A stretch of 64,000 bases of DNA from Roseomonas xinghualingensis (GTDB taxonomy: Bacteria; Pseudomonadota; Alphaproteobacteria; Acetobacterales; Acetobacteraceae): assembly GCF_025791835.1 (NCBI RefSeq), contig NZ_JAOXLP010000003.1:186001-250000 (forward strand), given 5' to 3'. Shown piece after piece: positions 8,036 through 17,239 of this stretch; positions within the stretch are counted from its first letter, which is position 1, and each line of letters begins with the position of its first letter. A model generated the notes under the pieces. That model was not told the origin of the DNA. It made no database searches and saw nothing but the letters and a program-made list of their open reading frames with translations. A program made the translations under genes and the position numbers.

Positions 8036-9469
8036 ATGAGCTTCGTGGAACGGCACGGGCTGCGCGATGACCTCGCCCGCGCGCGGGCACAGGAGGTGAT
8101 CCAACGGATCGAGGCGGAGGGGATCGGCGTGCTGCGCCTTTCCTGGCCCGACCAGCACGGCATCCTGCGCGGCAAGACGGTGGTGGCCGCCGATGCGGCG
8201 CGGGCGCTGCGCGACGGCATCGCCATGACCACGACGATGCTGCTGAAGGACAGCTCGCATCGCACCGCCTGGCCGGTCTTCGACGCCGGCGCGGGCATGG
8301 GGATGAAGGAGATGCAAGGGGCGGCGGATTTCGTGATCCTGCCCGATCCCGCCAGCTTCCGCGTGCTTCCCTGGGCGCCCCATACGGGCTGGCTGCTCTG
8401 CGATGCCTATTTCCAGGATGGGCGCCCGGTGCCGCTCTCGGCCCGCCACCAGCTTCGTCGCGCGCTGGACCGCGCGGCAGGGATGGGCTTCGGCTTCACC
8501 ACCGGCATCGAGCTGGAATTCCATCTGTTCCGCCTGCTCGACCCGAAGATGGCGCCGCAGGATGCGGGCCAGCCCGGCACGCCGCCCGAGGTTGCGCTGC
8601 TGAGCCAGGGCTACAACTACCTGACCGAGAGCCGCTACGACGCGCTCGACCCCGTGCTGGAGATCCTGCGCCACGCGGTGGAAGGCCTCGACCTGCCGCT
8701 GCGCTCGATGGAGATCGAGTACGGGCCAAGCCAAGTGGAATTCACCTTCGATGCGCAGGACGCCATGGCCTCGGCCGATACGGTCATCCTGTTCCGCTCC
8801 GCCGTGAAGCAGGTGGCGCGGCGGCATGGCTACCACGCCAGCTTCATGTGCCGGCCGCGCATCCCGAACGTCATGTCCTCGGGTTGGCATCTCCACCAGT
8901 CGCTGACCCGTCGCGAGGATGGGCGCAACGTCTTCGTCGGAGAGGGTGGGGCGCTGCTTTCGGAAACGGCGCGGCACTATCTGGGCGGATTGCTGCATCA
9001 TGCACGCGCGGCCGCCGCCTTCTCGACGCCGACGATCAATGGCTATCGCCGTTACCGCCCGCTCTCCCTGGCACCGGATCGCGCGGTTTGGGGAATCGAC
9101 AATCGCGGCGTGATGGTGCGCGCCCTCGGGCAGCCGGGAGACCGCGCGACCCGGCTGGAGAACCGGGTCGGCGAACCAGGGGCCAATCCCTATCTCTACA
9201 TGGCATCGCAGCTGCATTTCGGGCTGGACGGCATCGGGAATGCCCGCGATCCCGGCCCGCCCGCCGATACACCCTATGAAACGGATGCGCCGCCACTGCC
9301 GCGCAACCTGTCCGAGGCGCTGGATGCGCTGGACAGGAACGATACGGCAGGCGAGGCTTTCGGAAGGGGCTTCATCGACTGGTTCCTCCGGATCAAGCGG
9401 GCGGAGATCGCGCGCTTCGAGGCGGAGGTTTCGGAGTGGGAGCAGCGGGAGTATTTCGAACTCTTCTAG
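8036..9469 (+). CDS. Glutamine synthetase family protein (gamma-glutamyl ligase-like)
   Basis: 477 aa. It has the beta-grasp and catalytic domains of the GS superfamily: ELEFHLFRL, the metal/glutamate region IEYGPSQVEFTFDAQDAM, the ATP/ammonia region SSGWHLHQSL, and NRVGEPGANPYLYMASQL near the C-terminus. The last motif differs from housekeeping GlnA, where an Arg-rich RIEFR-type stretch is found. Family members outside GlnA add glutamate to amines (PuuA, IpuC, the gamma-glutamylanilide synthases). Placed between a Rieske oxygenase and an importer, it may glutamylate an amine before or after oxygenation. That is inference; a plain nitrogen-assimilation paralogue is possible. Confidence 0.85.
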   Translation: MSFVERHGLRDDLARARAQEVIQRIEAEGIGVLRLSWPDQHGILRGKTVVAADAARALRDGIAMTTTMLLKDSSHRTAWPVFDAGAGMGMKEMQGAADFVILPDPASFRVLPWAPHTGWLLCDAYFQDGRPVPLSARHQLRRALDRAAGMGFGFTTGIELEFHLFRLLDPKMAPQDAGQPGTPPEVALLSQGYNYLTESRYDALDPVLEILRHAVEGLDLPLRSMEIEYGPSQVEFTFDAQDAMASADTVILFRSAVKQVARRHGYHASFMCRPRIPNVMSSGWHLHQSLTRREDGRNVFVGEGGALLSETARHYLGGLLHHARAAAAFSTPTINGYRRYRPLSLAPDRAVWGIDNRGVMVRALGQPGDRATRLENRVGEPGANPYLYMASQLHFGLDGIGNARDPGPPADTPYETDAPPLPRNLSEALDALDRNDTAGEAFGRGFIDWFLRIKRAEIARFEAEVSEWEQREYFELF

Positions 9470-9540
9470 GGCGCGTCTGCCGATGGCCTGAACGGCCAAG
9501 GGCACGAATCGTCCTCCCGTGAAGAAGGCGAGGGGCGGGA

Positions 9541-10326
9541 ATGGCGATCCTGGAACTGGAGGCGGTGGAGAAATCCTTCCCCGCGCGCGGCGGCCCACCG
9601 ACGCTGGCCATGGACAAGCTGTCCATCTCCGTGCGGGAAGGCGAGTTCCTCTCGATCCTCGGTCCCTCGGGCTGCGGCAAATCCACGCTGCTGCAGATCG
9701 CCGCCGGGCTGATGGAACCATCCGGTGGCACGGTGCGCGTGGCGGGGCGGCCAGTGAACGGGCCACCGCCCGAGGCGGTCTATGTGTTCCAGCAATATGG
9801 CCGTTCCCTGCTGCCCTGGCGCAGCGTGCGGGACAATGTGGCCTTCGCGGTGGAGCACCGGCCTGGCATGTCGCGCGCAAAGTCGCGCGCCGTAGCGGAT
9901 GCGCAGCTGGAAGCCGTGGGGCTGACCGGTTTCGGTGACCATTATCCCTGGCAGCTTTCAGGCGGCATGCAGCAGCGCGTCGCTCTCGCCCGCGCGCTGG
10001 CGGCGGAACCGAAGATCCTGTTGATGGACGAGCCCTTCAGCGCGGTGGACGCACTGACCCGGTTGGATCTGCATCGGCTGATGCTGGAGCTTTGGGAGAA
10101 GCGCGGGCTGACCGTCGTGCTGGTGACGCATGATGTGGAGGAGGCGGTGGCGCTTTCCGACCGCGTCGCGCTGCTGACCAAGCGCCCCTCTACCATCGCG
10201 CGCGTCGTGGAGACGGGGTTGCCCCGTCCGCGCGACGCCGTGGAGGTACGCGAGACGCCCCGCTTCCTCGAATTGCGGCATGAATTGTTGGAGGTCCTAC
10301 TGACCCGGGGTGGCCATGCGGCGTGA
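9541..10326 (+). CDS. ABC transporter ATP-binding protein, NitT/TauT family
   Basis: 261 aa. Walker A GPSGCGKST, signature LSGGMQQRVALARAL, Walker B ILLMDEPFSAVD, and the switch His in VTHDVEEA are all intact. The Q-loop region YVFQQYGRSLLPWRSV is typical of nitrate/sulfonate/taurine importers. It energises the two permeases encoded downstream at the inner membrane. Its 3' end overlaps the next gene, consistent with translational coupling. Confidence 0.93.
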   Translation: MAILELEAVEKSFPARGGPPTLAMDKLSISVREGEFLSILGPSGCGKSTLLQIAAGLMEPSGGTVRVAGRPVNGPPPEAVYVFQQYGRSLLPWRSVRDNVAFAVEHRPGMSRAKSRAVADAQLEAVGLTGFGDHYPWQLSGGMQQRVALARALAAEPKILLMDEPFSAVDALTRLDLHRLMLELWEKRGLTVVLVTHDVEEAVALSDRVALLTKRPSTIARVVETGLPRPRDAVEVRETPRFLELRHELLEVLLTRGGHAA

Positions 10327-11080
10327 GCGGCTTCTCGGTCTTGTCCCGGGTCTGGCCTTCCTGGCGCTGCTGATAGCCGGGCTGGAATGGGCGGTGCAGG
10401 CCGGGTTGATCCGGCGCGCGCTGATGCCGCCGCCCTCGGCCATCTGGGAGGTGTTGCGGGACCTGCTGACCTCCGGCGAGGTGATCGGGCCACTTGTCGC
10501 CACCCTACGCCTCGTTTTCATCGGCTTTGGCATCGGGTCTGTGGTGGGCATCGCCCTGGGCACCGCCATGGGATGGTGGGGCGCGGCCTACCGGCTGCTG
10601 GAACCGCTGGTGGAGATGATGCGGCCCATCCCCAAGGCCGCGCTCGTGCCACCGCTGATGCTGTTCCTGGGCATCGGCGACACGATGAAGATCACATCGG
10701 TCTCCCTGGCCGTCACCTTCCCTATTCTGGTGAACACGCTTCAAGGGGTGCGCGGCGTGGACCGCGTTCTGCTGGATTCCGCCCGCACCCATGGCTGGGG
10801 CACGGCGCGGGCACTGTGGTATGTCGTGCTGCCGGCCGCGCTGCCTTTCATCCTCGCCGGGATGCGGACCAGCCTGGGTCTCGCGCTCATCATCGCCGTG
10901 CTGTCGGAGATGCTGACGGGGCAGGGGGGGCTGGGCTTCCTCATCCTCGACATGCAGCGCAGCTTCCTGATCCGGCAGATGTATGCCTGGCTGGTGATCC
11001 TCGCCCTTGTGGGCCTTGCCCTGAACGCGCTCTTCGCCTGGGCCGAAGCCCGGGCGCTGCACTGGCAACAAAGACACTGA
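10316..11080 (+). CDS. ABC transporter permease (first), NitT/TauT family
   Basis: About 254 aa with six or so hydrophobic segments (LLGLVPGLAFLALLIAGLEW at the N-terminus). The inner-membrane-component EAA loop is seen as LLDSARTHGWGTARALWYVVLPAALPFI. ATG at 10316 is used; GTG at 10310 is an alternative. It overlaps the ATPase gene by 11 nt and is followed by the binding protein. Confidence 0.9.
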   Translation: MRRERLLGLVPGLAFLALLIAGLEWAVQAGLIRRALMPPPSAIWEVLRDLLTSGEVIGPLVATLRLVFIGFGIGSVVGIALGTAMGWWGAAYRLLEPLVEMMRPIPKAALVPPLMLFLGIGDTMKITSVSLAVTFPILVNTLQGVRGVDRVLLDSARTHGWGTARALWYVVLPAALPFILAGMRTSLGLALIIAVLSEMLTGQGGLGFLILDMQRSFLIRQMYAWLVILALVGLALNALFAWAEARALHWQQRH

Positions 11081-11093
11081 GGAGACAACAGGA

Positions 11094-12062
11094 ATGACCG
11101 CGATCACCCGCCGCGCCGCGCTCGGCGCATCCCTCGCCCTTCCGCTGGCCGCGCCCGCGCTGAAGGCGCAGTCCCTGACCAAGCTGCGCGTCAGTGTCAT
11201 CCCCGTGCTGGACGTGGCGCCGCTGCACGCGGCGATCCGCCAGGGCTATTTCGCCGCCGAGGGCATCGAAATCGACACCTCCACCACCGCTGGCGGCGCC
11301 ACCGGGCTGCCCGGCGTGGTGGCCGGCCAGTTCCGCATGGCCTTCACCAACACCGTCTCCGCACTGCTTGGAATCCGCGAGGGGCTGGACTTCCGCTTCG
11401 CGGCGGCTTCCGTGCGGTCGCAGGCGACGCCGCCGGACAATATGGCGATCCTCGTCCGCAAGGGCTCTGGCATCACGAGCGGCAAGCAACTGGAAGGCAA
11501 GCGGGTTGCCTCCAACACCCGCAACAACGTCGTCTGGCTGCGCGGCATGGCCTGGATCGATAAGACCGGCGGCGACTGGAAGAAGGTGACGGCCGTGGAG
11601 GTGCCCTTCCCGCAGATGGCCGATGCGTTGGCCGGCGGGCAGATTGATGCAGGGCTCTTCAGCGAACCTTTCGTGACCGCCGCCCTGCAGTCGCATGGCG
11701 ACAAGCTGGAGCGCATCGGCTGGTTCATCCAGGAGACGGCGCCTTCCTCCTCCATCGCCCAATACGTCGCCATGAAGGAGGATCTGGAAAAGAATGGCGA
11801 GGTGTTCGAGCGTTTCGCGCGCGGCTTGTACAAGGGCACGGACTGGGTGAACGAGCGGCTTGGCAAGCCGGAGCTGCTGGAGCTGATCTCGGGCTTCTCC
11901 CGCGTTCCGGTGGAGCGGCTGAAGGATTGCGGCTTCACCGTCTATGTGAAGGACGTGACGGAAGCCGAGATCGCGGAGGTGATCGCCACCATGACGCGCT
12001 ACGGCCTGGGCGGCCGCTTCCCCGCGCCCTCCGAGCTGATCTTCCGCACGGCGAAGGCCTGA
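11094..12062 (+). CDS. ABC transporter substrate-binding protein, NitT/TauT (SsuA-like)
   Basis: 322 aa. The N-terminus MTAITRRAALGASLALPLAA is a Tat-like signal peptide with cleavage probably near AQS, so the protein is periplasmic. The NMT1/SsuA-like fold is shown by VIPVLDVAPLHAAIRQGYF, GLPGVVAGQFRMAFTNTVSAL and LEGKRVASNTRNNV. It lies between the two permease genes. Members bind small organic ligands (sulfonates, pyrimidine precursors, aromatic acids); the ligand here is probably the substrate of the Rieske/GS-like pair. Confidence 0.9.
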   Translation: MTAITRRAALGASLALPLAAPALKAQSLTKLRVSVIPVLDVAPLHAAIRQGYFAAEGIEIDTSTTAGGATGLPGVVAGQFRMAFTNTVSALLGIREGLDFRFAAASVRSQATPPDNMAILVRKGSGITSGKQLEGKRVASNTRNNVVWLRGMAWIDKTGGDWKKVTAVEVPFPQMADALAGGQIDAGLFSEPFVTAALQSHGDKLERIGWFIQETAPSSSIAQYVAMKEDLEKNGEVFERFARGLYKGTDWVNERLGKPELLELISGFSRVPVERLKDCGFTVYVKDVTEAEIAEVIATMTRYGLGGRFPAPSELIFRTAKA

Positions 12063-12063
12063 G

Positions 12064-12855
12064 GTGGCGGGCGGGACCATCGCGGCGCCGCAAAGGTTCC
12101 GCCCCACTTCCGGTCTGCTGTTGGTGCTGGGGCTGTTCCTCCTCTGGGAGGTTTCGGCCCGCACCGGGATGGTGGACAGTCCGAACTGGCCGCCGCTCTC
12201 CCGCGTGCTGGCGGCGCTGGCGCGAGACACGGCCTCTGGCGAGATCCCGCTCCTCGTCGGCTCGACGCTGATGCGGATGTTCATGGGGCTGGCGGCAGGC
12301 ACGGTGGCGGGGGTGGCTCTCGGGCTGCTCTTCGGTGCCAGCCGCTTCGCGGCCCGCGTACTGGGCCCGACCGTGGAACTGCTGCGGCCGATCCCCATCC
12401 CCGCGATCATCCCGCCGCTGGTGCTGTTCCTGGGGCTGGACAACACCATGAAGATCACCATCGCGGCCATCACCGCCTTCTTCCCCGTGCTGACCAACAC
12501 GGTGCAGGGGCTGCGGGCGGTGGAGGCGGACCAGATCGCCATGGCCCGCACCTTCGGCGTGCCGCCCTGGCGGCGCCTGTTCCGCGTCACCCTGCCGGCG
12601 ATCCTTCCCTATGTGATGGCCGGGCTGCGCGTGGCGCTGGCGCTCGCCCTCGTCACCACCGTGGTGGCCGAGATGATCGCGGGCGAGCAGGGGGTGGGCC
12701 ATTACCTCGTGCTGATGCAGTTCGCCGGGCGCGCGGAGGAGATGTATGGCGCCGTGCTGGTGCTGGCGGTGCTGGGCTATGCGCTGAACCGCGGCTTCCT
12801 GGCCTTTGAGCGGCACATGATCGGCTGGTTCTTCGCGACGGGACGGGATGGCTGA
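12064..12855 (+). CDS. ABC transporter permease (second), NitT/TauT family
   Basis: 263 aa, GTG start one base after the binding-protein stop. Membrane segments and the EAA loop (MARTFGVPPWRRLFRVTLPAILPYV) match the first permease, to which it is clearly paralogous. Two permeases with one ATPase suggest a heterodimeric channel. Its last codons overlap the MFS gene start by 8 nt. Confidence 0.9.
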   Translation: MAGGTIAAPQRFRPTSGLLLVLGLFLLWEVSARTGMVDSPNWPPLSRVLAALARDTASGEIPLLVGSTLMRMFMGLAAGTVAGVALGLLFGASRFAARVLGPTVELLRPIPIPAIIPPLVLFLGLDNTMKITIAAITAFFPVLTNTVQGLRAVEADQIAMARTFGVPPWRRLFRVTLPAILPYVMAGLRVALALALVTTVVAEMIAGEQGVGHYLVLMQFAGRAEEMYGAVLVLAVLGYALNRGFLAFERHMIGWFFATGRDG

Positions 12856-14032
12856 AGCCCCCGTTCCCGGGGCCACGCGCTGGCGCGAGATCATTGCGCT
12901 GATCGCAGCCGGGATCGCGGCGGCAATTCAGCTCGGCAAGGTTGCGCCTTCGCTTCTCGCGATCGGCGAATCATTCGGGATTGGCCTGGAGGGGGCGGCC
13001 GGGCTCATCTCCGTCTTCTCACTCATGGCCGCAGTGGGCGGGTTGATGGCCGGGCTGCTGGCAGCCCGCACAGGGGCGCGCCGTTCCCTCCTGGTGGGGC
13101 TCTGGACCCTGGGGGGCGCCGGGCTGGCGGCGGCGGCCGCACCGTCGGTGGCCGTGCTCTATGCCGTGCGGTTGCTGGAGGGGGCGGCCTTCCTAGCGGT
13201 GGTGATCTCGGCCCCCACCCTCATCAACCGCCGCGCCGCGCCGGCGGATCGTGGCCTCGCCATGTCGGCCTGGGGCGTTTTCATGCCGGCTGGCGTGGCG
13301 CTCGGCGTCCTGGGCGCGCCGCTGGTGGAGGCGCAGGGCTGGCGTATCGCCTGGGCCGTGGCTGCCCTCATCCCCTTCGGCGCTGCCGTGCTGGTGGGCG
13401 CGCTGATGCCGCGCTGGGCCGCGCCACCCGTCCCGGCCTCATCAGGGCTTCCGGGGCAGGTCGCGAAGCTCTGGAGGGCGCGGTCTCCCTTTCTCGTGGC
13501 AGGCTGCTTCTCCTGCTACGCGGTTCTTTACTTCGGCCTGGCCGGCTTCCTGCCCGCGCGGCTGGTGCAGGGCTTCGGTCTTTCCCTTTCATCGGCCGGG
13601 CTGGCCGGGGCGGCGGCGGCCATCGCCAATATCGCGGGCAATCTCACCGCCGCTGTGCTCATCCGGCTGGGGTGGCATCCGGCGGCAATGCTGGGCTGGG
13701 CAGGGGCGGCGATGACCATCCTCACGGCTGCCGCCCTCGCGCTTCCTGTCTCGCCCACGCTTTCCATCGCGGCGGCGCTGCTCGCCTCGGCGCTGGGCGG
13801 GCTGATCCCGGCATCCCTCTTTGCCCTCGCGCCGCGCGCCGTGCCGGAGCCGGCGCTGGTGGGCCCGGGGCTTGGCCTGCTGGTGCAGTTCAACAATGTC
13901 GGGCAGGTGCTGGGGCCGATCGCCATTGCGGCGGCGGCCGGGCGGAGCTGGTCGCTTACGGCAATCCCGCTGCTGCTGGTGGGGGCCGCCTTGCTGGCCA
14001 TGGCGCCCAGGCTACGGCGCATAGACCAATAG
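12848..14032 (+). CDS. MFS transporter (CynX/NimT-like)
   Basis: 394 aa with about 12 hydrophobic segments and the MFS loop LLAARTGARRSLLVGLWTLGGAG. It starts inside the end of the permease gene, so it belongs to the same operon and may move a pathway product or an alternative substrate. The specific cargo is not readable from the sequence. Confidence 0.85.
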   Translation: MAEAPVPGATRWREIIALIAAGIAAAIQLGKVAPSLLAIGESFGIGLEGAAGLISVFSLMAAVGGLMAGLLAARTGARRSLLVGLWTLGGAGLAAAAAPSVAVLYAVRLLEGAAFLAVVISAPTLINRRAAPADRGLAMSAWGVFMPAGVALGVLGAPLVEAQGWRIAWAVAALIPFGAAVLVGALMPRWAAPPVPASSGLPGQVAKLWRARSPFLVAGCFSCYAVLYFGLAGFLPARLVQGFGLSLSSAGLAGAAAAIANIAGNLTAAVLIRLGWHPAAMLGWAGAAMTILTAAALALPVSPTLSIAAALLASALGGLIPASLFALAPRAVPEPALVGPGLGLLVQFNNVGQVLGPIAIAAAAGRSWSLTAIPLLLVGAALLAMAPRLRRIDQ

Positions 14033-14069
14033 GGCGACCGGCTGCCCGGAGCGGCGGTGCAAAACGAAA

Positions 14070-14101
14070 GAGGCCCGGACGTGTCGCCACGTCCGGGCCT
14101 C
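14070..14101 (-). terminator. Rho-independent terminator of the aldehyde dehydrogenase gene
   Basis: A perfect 14-bp stem (GAGGCCCGGACGTG / CACGTCCGGGCCTC) with loop TCGC. Read leftward, it is followed by a T-rich run (TTTCGTTTT), so it works mainly for the minus-strand gene. It also separates this gene from the convergent MFS gene. Confidence 0.8.
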
Positions 14102-14136
14102 GCCGTGAACCCGGCCAGGCCGGGCGGGAGTGGCCG

Positions 14137-15648
14137 TTAGGCCATGTTCACCATGATGGTCTTCTTGTGGGTGAAGTGCTCCAGCATCGCCTCCAGCGAG
14201 GCTTCCTTGCCGAGGCCGGAGGACTTCACGCCGCCATAGGAGAGATTCGCCTGCACGACGAGGTTCTGGTTGATCTGCACCAGCCCCGCCTCAAGCTTAT
14301 GCGCCAGGTTCAGGCCCACCTTCAGGTTGTTGGTCCAGAGGCTGGCAGCCAGCCCGTATTCGCTGTCATTCGCCTCCTCCAGCACCGCCTCCGGATCGTC
14401 GAAGGGGAAGATGCAGGTGACGGGGCCGAAGATCTCCTCGCGCACCAGGCGGCTGTCCTTGGTCAGGCCGGTGAAGATATGCGGCTGGATGAACAGCCCC
14501 TTCTTCAGGGCCTGATCCTTCGGCATGGCGGAGCAGGCTCGGCCGGTGGCGCCGGCGGTCGCCTTGCCTTCCTCGATGAAGCCGCGAACCTTCTCGAACT
14601 GGCCGTCCGAGATGATGGTGCCGATATCCGTCTTCTCGTCCAGCGGATCGCCCATGACCATCTGGTCCACGCGCTCGGCCATGGCGTCCACGAACTTCTG
14701 GAAGATCGGCCGCTCCACATAGATGCGGCTGGCGGCGGTGCAGCTCTGCCCCTGGCGCGTGAAGCGCATGGAGGTGAGGGCACCGGCCAGGGTCTTCTCG
14801 AAGTCGCAATCCGCGAAGACGATCATCGGCGACTTGCCGCCCAGTTCAAGCGTGACCGGGATCAGCTTCTCGGCGGCCGTTCTGTAGACGATCTTCCCGG
14901 TCTCGACCGAGCCGGTGAAGGTCACCTTCCGCACCTTCGGATGCGCCACCAGCGGCGCGCCGCATTCCGGGCCGAAACCGGAGACCATGTTGAACACGCC
15001 GGCGGGCAGGATGCGGTTCATCAGCTCGCAGATGCGCAACACCGCGAGCGGCGCCTCCTCGGCGCTCTTCACCACCACGGAATTACCAGCCACGAGGGCG
15101 GGGGCGACCTTCAGCGCCATCAGCAGCATCGGCACGTTCCAGGGGATGATGGCGCCCACCACCCCCAGCGGCTCACGCACCGTCACGGAAAGGACATCCG
15201 GCGCGAAGGGAACGGTCTCCCCCTTCAGCTCGCCGCCCAGGCCGCCGAAGAACTCCAGGATGTCGGCGACGGTATTCGCCTCCACGCGGCTCTCGGTGCG
15301 CAGCGCCTTGCCGGTCTCCAGCGCGATGAGGCGGCCCAGCTCCTCCACATGGGTCCGCATCAGGGTGGCGCATTGCGCCACCAGCGCGCCGCGCTTGCGG
15401 GCGGGCATCCTCGCCCATTCCTTCTGGGCGCGGGCGGCGTCCTCAACCGCGGCATCGACATCGGCGGCATCGCCCTCCGCGGCGCGGGCAACCTCTTCCC
15501 CGGTCGCGGGGTTCACCACGGCGAAGCTCTTGCCGGAACGGGCGGGTACGTAGCGGCCGCCGATGAAATGCTGGCCCGACAGGGCCTTGGCCAGCACGAA
15601 GGGATCGGTGGTGGGCGCCTCTGGCGTCGGATGGGGGCGGTCGAGCAT
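14137..15648 (-). CDS. NAD(P)-dependent aldehyde dehydrogenase
   Basis: 503 aa from the ATG at 15648, preceded by a strong GGAGGA; longer in-frame starts upstream lack one. Conserved features: Asn in IIPWNVPMLL, general base Glu in VTLELGGKSP, catalytic Cys303 in RQGQSCTA, and EEIFGPV near the end. It oxidises an aldehyde to the acid. It is divergent from malonyl-CoA decarboxylase, so malonic semialdehyde or a related short aldehyde is a possible substrate. That is an inference from position; the family is broad. Confidence 0.9.
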   Translation of the reverse strand: MLDRPHPTPEAPTTDPFVLAKALSGQHFIGGRYVPARSGKSFAVVNPATGEEVARAAEGDAADVDAAVEDAARAQKEWARMPARKRGALVAQCATLMRTHVEELGRLIALETGKALRTESRVEANTVADILEFFGGLGGELKGETVPFAPDVLSVTVREPLGVVGAIIPWNVPMLLMALKVAPALVAGNSVVVKSAEEAPLAVLRICELMNRILPAGVFNMVSGFGPECGAPLVAHPKVRKVTFTGSVETGKIVYRTAAEKLIPVTLELGGKSPMIVFADCDFEKTLAGALTSMRFTRQGQSCTAASRIYVERPIFQKFVDAMAERVDQMVMGDPLDEKTDIGTIISDGQFEKVRGFIEEGKATAGATGRACSAMPKDQALKKGLFIQPHIFTGLTKDSRLVREEIFGPVTCIFPFDDPEAVLEEANDSEYGLAASLWTNNLKVGLNLAHKLEAGLVQINQNLVVQANLSYGGVKSSGLGKEASLEAMLEHFTHKKTIMVNMA

Positions 15649-15824
15649 GGGGCGTTTCCTCCAGCGGTCCGGAACGGGGCGGGGAGGGTGCATCCGGCGG
15701 CCGCGGGCCGCAAGCATGGTGCGCCGACGCATTCATTCTGGCGCAAGCGTGCCTTGCCGGGGCGCGGCCGGACCGTCAATCTGGCCGGGAGGGCACCCGT
15801 AGGCGCCCGGATTGGAGAGAAGGC

Positions 15825-17237
15825 ATGTCTGAGGCCGCAACCACGATCGACCAGGATGCCCGGGCGGATTCCGCGCCAGCCACGGCTCGATCCTGGATCG
15901 AGCGGCTCTGGTCATCCATCGCGGACCGGGGGCGCCTCTTCGCTTCCGTGCCCAACGACTCCGCGCCGCCGCTGGAGCGCGCGAAGAGCCTCGTTGAGGC
16001 ATTGCTGACGGAGCGGGGCGAGGCCTCGGGTGCCGCCGTGGCGCGGGAGGTGATGACCGCGCTGCGCGACCTGGCCCCGGAGGACCGAGCCGCCTTCCAC
16101 CTCTTCATGGCCACCAGCTTCGACCCGAATCCCGACGTGCTGCGCGCGGCGGCGGAGGCTTATCTGGCCGATCCCTGCCCGACGAATGTCGGCCGCCTGG
16201 CCCGCGCCGCGGAGCCGCCGCGCCAGGAATTGCTGCGGCGCATGAACATGTCTCCCGGCGGCACCGCCGCTCTGGTGGAGCTGCGCCGCCAGCTTCTGCA
16301 CGAGGTGAAGGGGGAGCCGGCGCTGCAACCGCTGGAGGCGGACCTGCACCACCTCTTCGTCTCCTGGTTCAACCGCGGCTTCCTGCAGCTGAGGCGGATC
16401 GACTGGCAGACCCCGGCTGCGATCCTGGAGAAGATCATCCGCTACGAGGCGGTGCATGAGATCGCCGGCTGGCACGACCTGCGCCGCCGCCTGACAGCCG
16501 ACCGCCGCTGCTACGGCTTCTTCCACCCCTCGCTGCCGCACGAGCCGCTGATCTTCGTGGAGGTGGCGCTGGTGCAGGGCCTGGCCTCCTCGGTCCAACC
16601 GCTGCTGGACGCCGAGGGCGAGGCGGGGGCGGAGGAGCGGGCGGCGGAGGCCGATACCGCCATCTTCTACTCCATTTCCAACTGCCAGGACGGGCTGCGG
16701 GGCATTTCCTTCGGCAACTTCCTCATCAAGCAGGTGGTGGAGGACCTGAAGGCGGAGTTGCCGCAGCTCACCCGCTTCTCCACTCTTTCGCCGATCCCGG
16801 GCTTCCGCCGCTGGCTGGACAAGCGGATGGAGGAGGGCGCGGCGGATGCCGAGCTGGCCCTGCCGCTTGCCGGGCCCGACTGGTGGAAGGACCCGGCGCA
16901 GGCCGAGGTGCTGCGCCTGCCGCTGCTGCGGCTCTGCGCCGAGTACTTGACGAATCCGGACGGGCGGATGGATCCCGTGGCGCGCTTCCATCTCGGCAAC
17001 GGTGCGCGCCTCGAACGTATCAACTGGCTGGGCAACACCGCGCCCCGCGGCATGCAGGAATCCTACGGACTGATGGTCAACTACCTCTACGAGCGCGAAG
17101 AGATCGAGCGGAACCACGAGGCCTTTGTGCGCGGCGGCACGGTGGTGCGCTCCGGCGAGGTGGATGCGCTGCTCGCTCCGGGCAAGGCGGCCTCCGCGCG
17201 GAAGGACAAGTCCCGCGCCATCGTGAAGGCCTCCTGA
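15825..17237 (+). CDS. Malonyl-CoA decarboxylase
   Basis: 470 aa, typical of bacterial MCD/MatA. It converts malonyl-CoA to acetyl-CoA and CO2. The N-terminal helical domain (AREVMTALRDLAPEDRAAFHLFM) is followed by the catalytic acetyltransferase-like domain: FHPSLPHEPLIFVEVAL, YSISNCQDGLRGISFGNFLI, VARFHLGNGARLERINWLGN. The His in the last block and the Ser/Asn of the middle block are family signatures. It is followed 2 nt later by a CoA-transferase gene, so both act together. No MatB (malonyl-CoA synthetase) is present beside it. Confidence 0.93.
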   Translation: MSEAATTIDQDARADSAPATARSWIERLWSSIADRGRLFASVPNDSAPPLERAKSLVEALLTERGEASGAAVAREVMTALRDLAPEDRAAFHLFMATSFDPNPDVLRAAAEAYLADPCPTNVGRLARAAEPPRQELLRRMNMSPGGTAALVELRRQLLHEVKGEPALQPLEADLHHLFVSWFNRGFLQLRRIDWQTPAAILEKIIRYEAVHEIAGWHDLRRRLTADRRCYGFFHPSLPHEPLIFVEVALVQGLASSVQPLLDAEGEAGAEERAAEADTAIFYSISNCQDGLRGISFGNFLIKQVVEDLKAELPQLTRFSTLSPIPGFRRWLDKRMEEGAADAELALPLAGPDWWKDPAQAEVLRLPLLRLCAEYLTNPDGRMDPVARFHLGNGARLERINWLGNTAPRGMQESYGLMVNYLYEREEIERNHEAFVRGGTVVRSGEVDALLAPGKAASARKDKSRAIVKAS

Positions 17238-17239
17238 TC

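Noticed and set aside
6643..8298. Long minus-strand frame opposite the Rieske oxygenase
   Set aside because: Same GC-bias shadow: the plus strand carries all iron-ligand motifs and the minus translation matches nothing.
13672..16008. 778-codon plus-strand frame over the aldehyde dehydrogenase
   Set aside because: It spans the terminator and two genes on other frames, and the aldehyde dehydrogenase motifs are on the minus strand.
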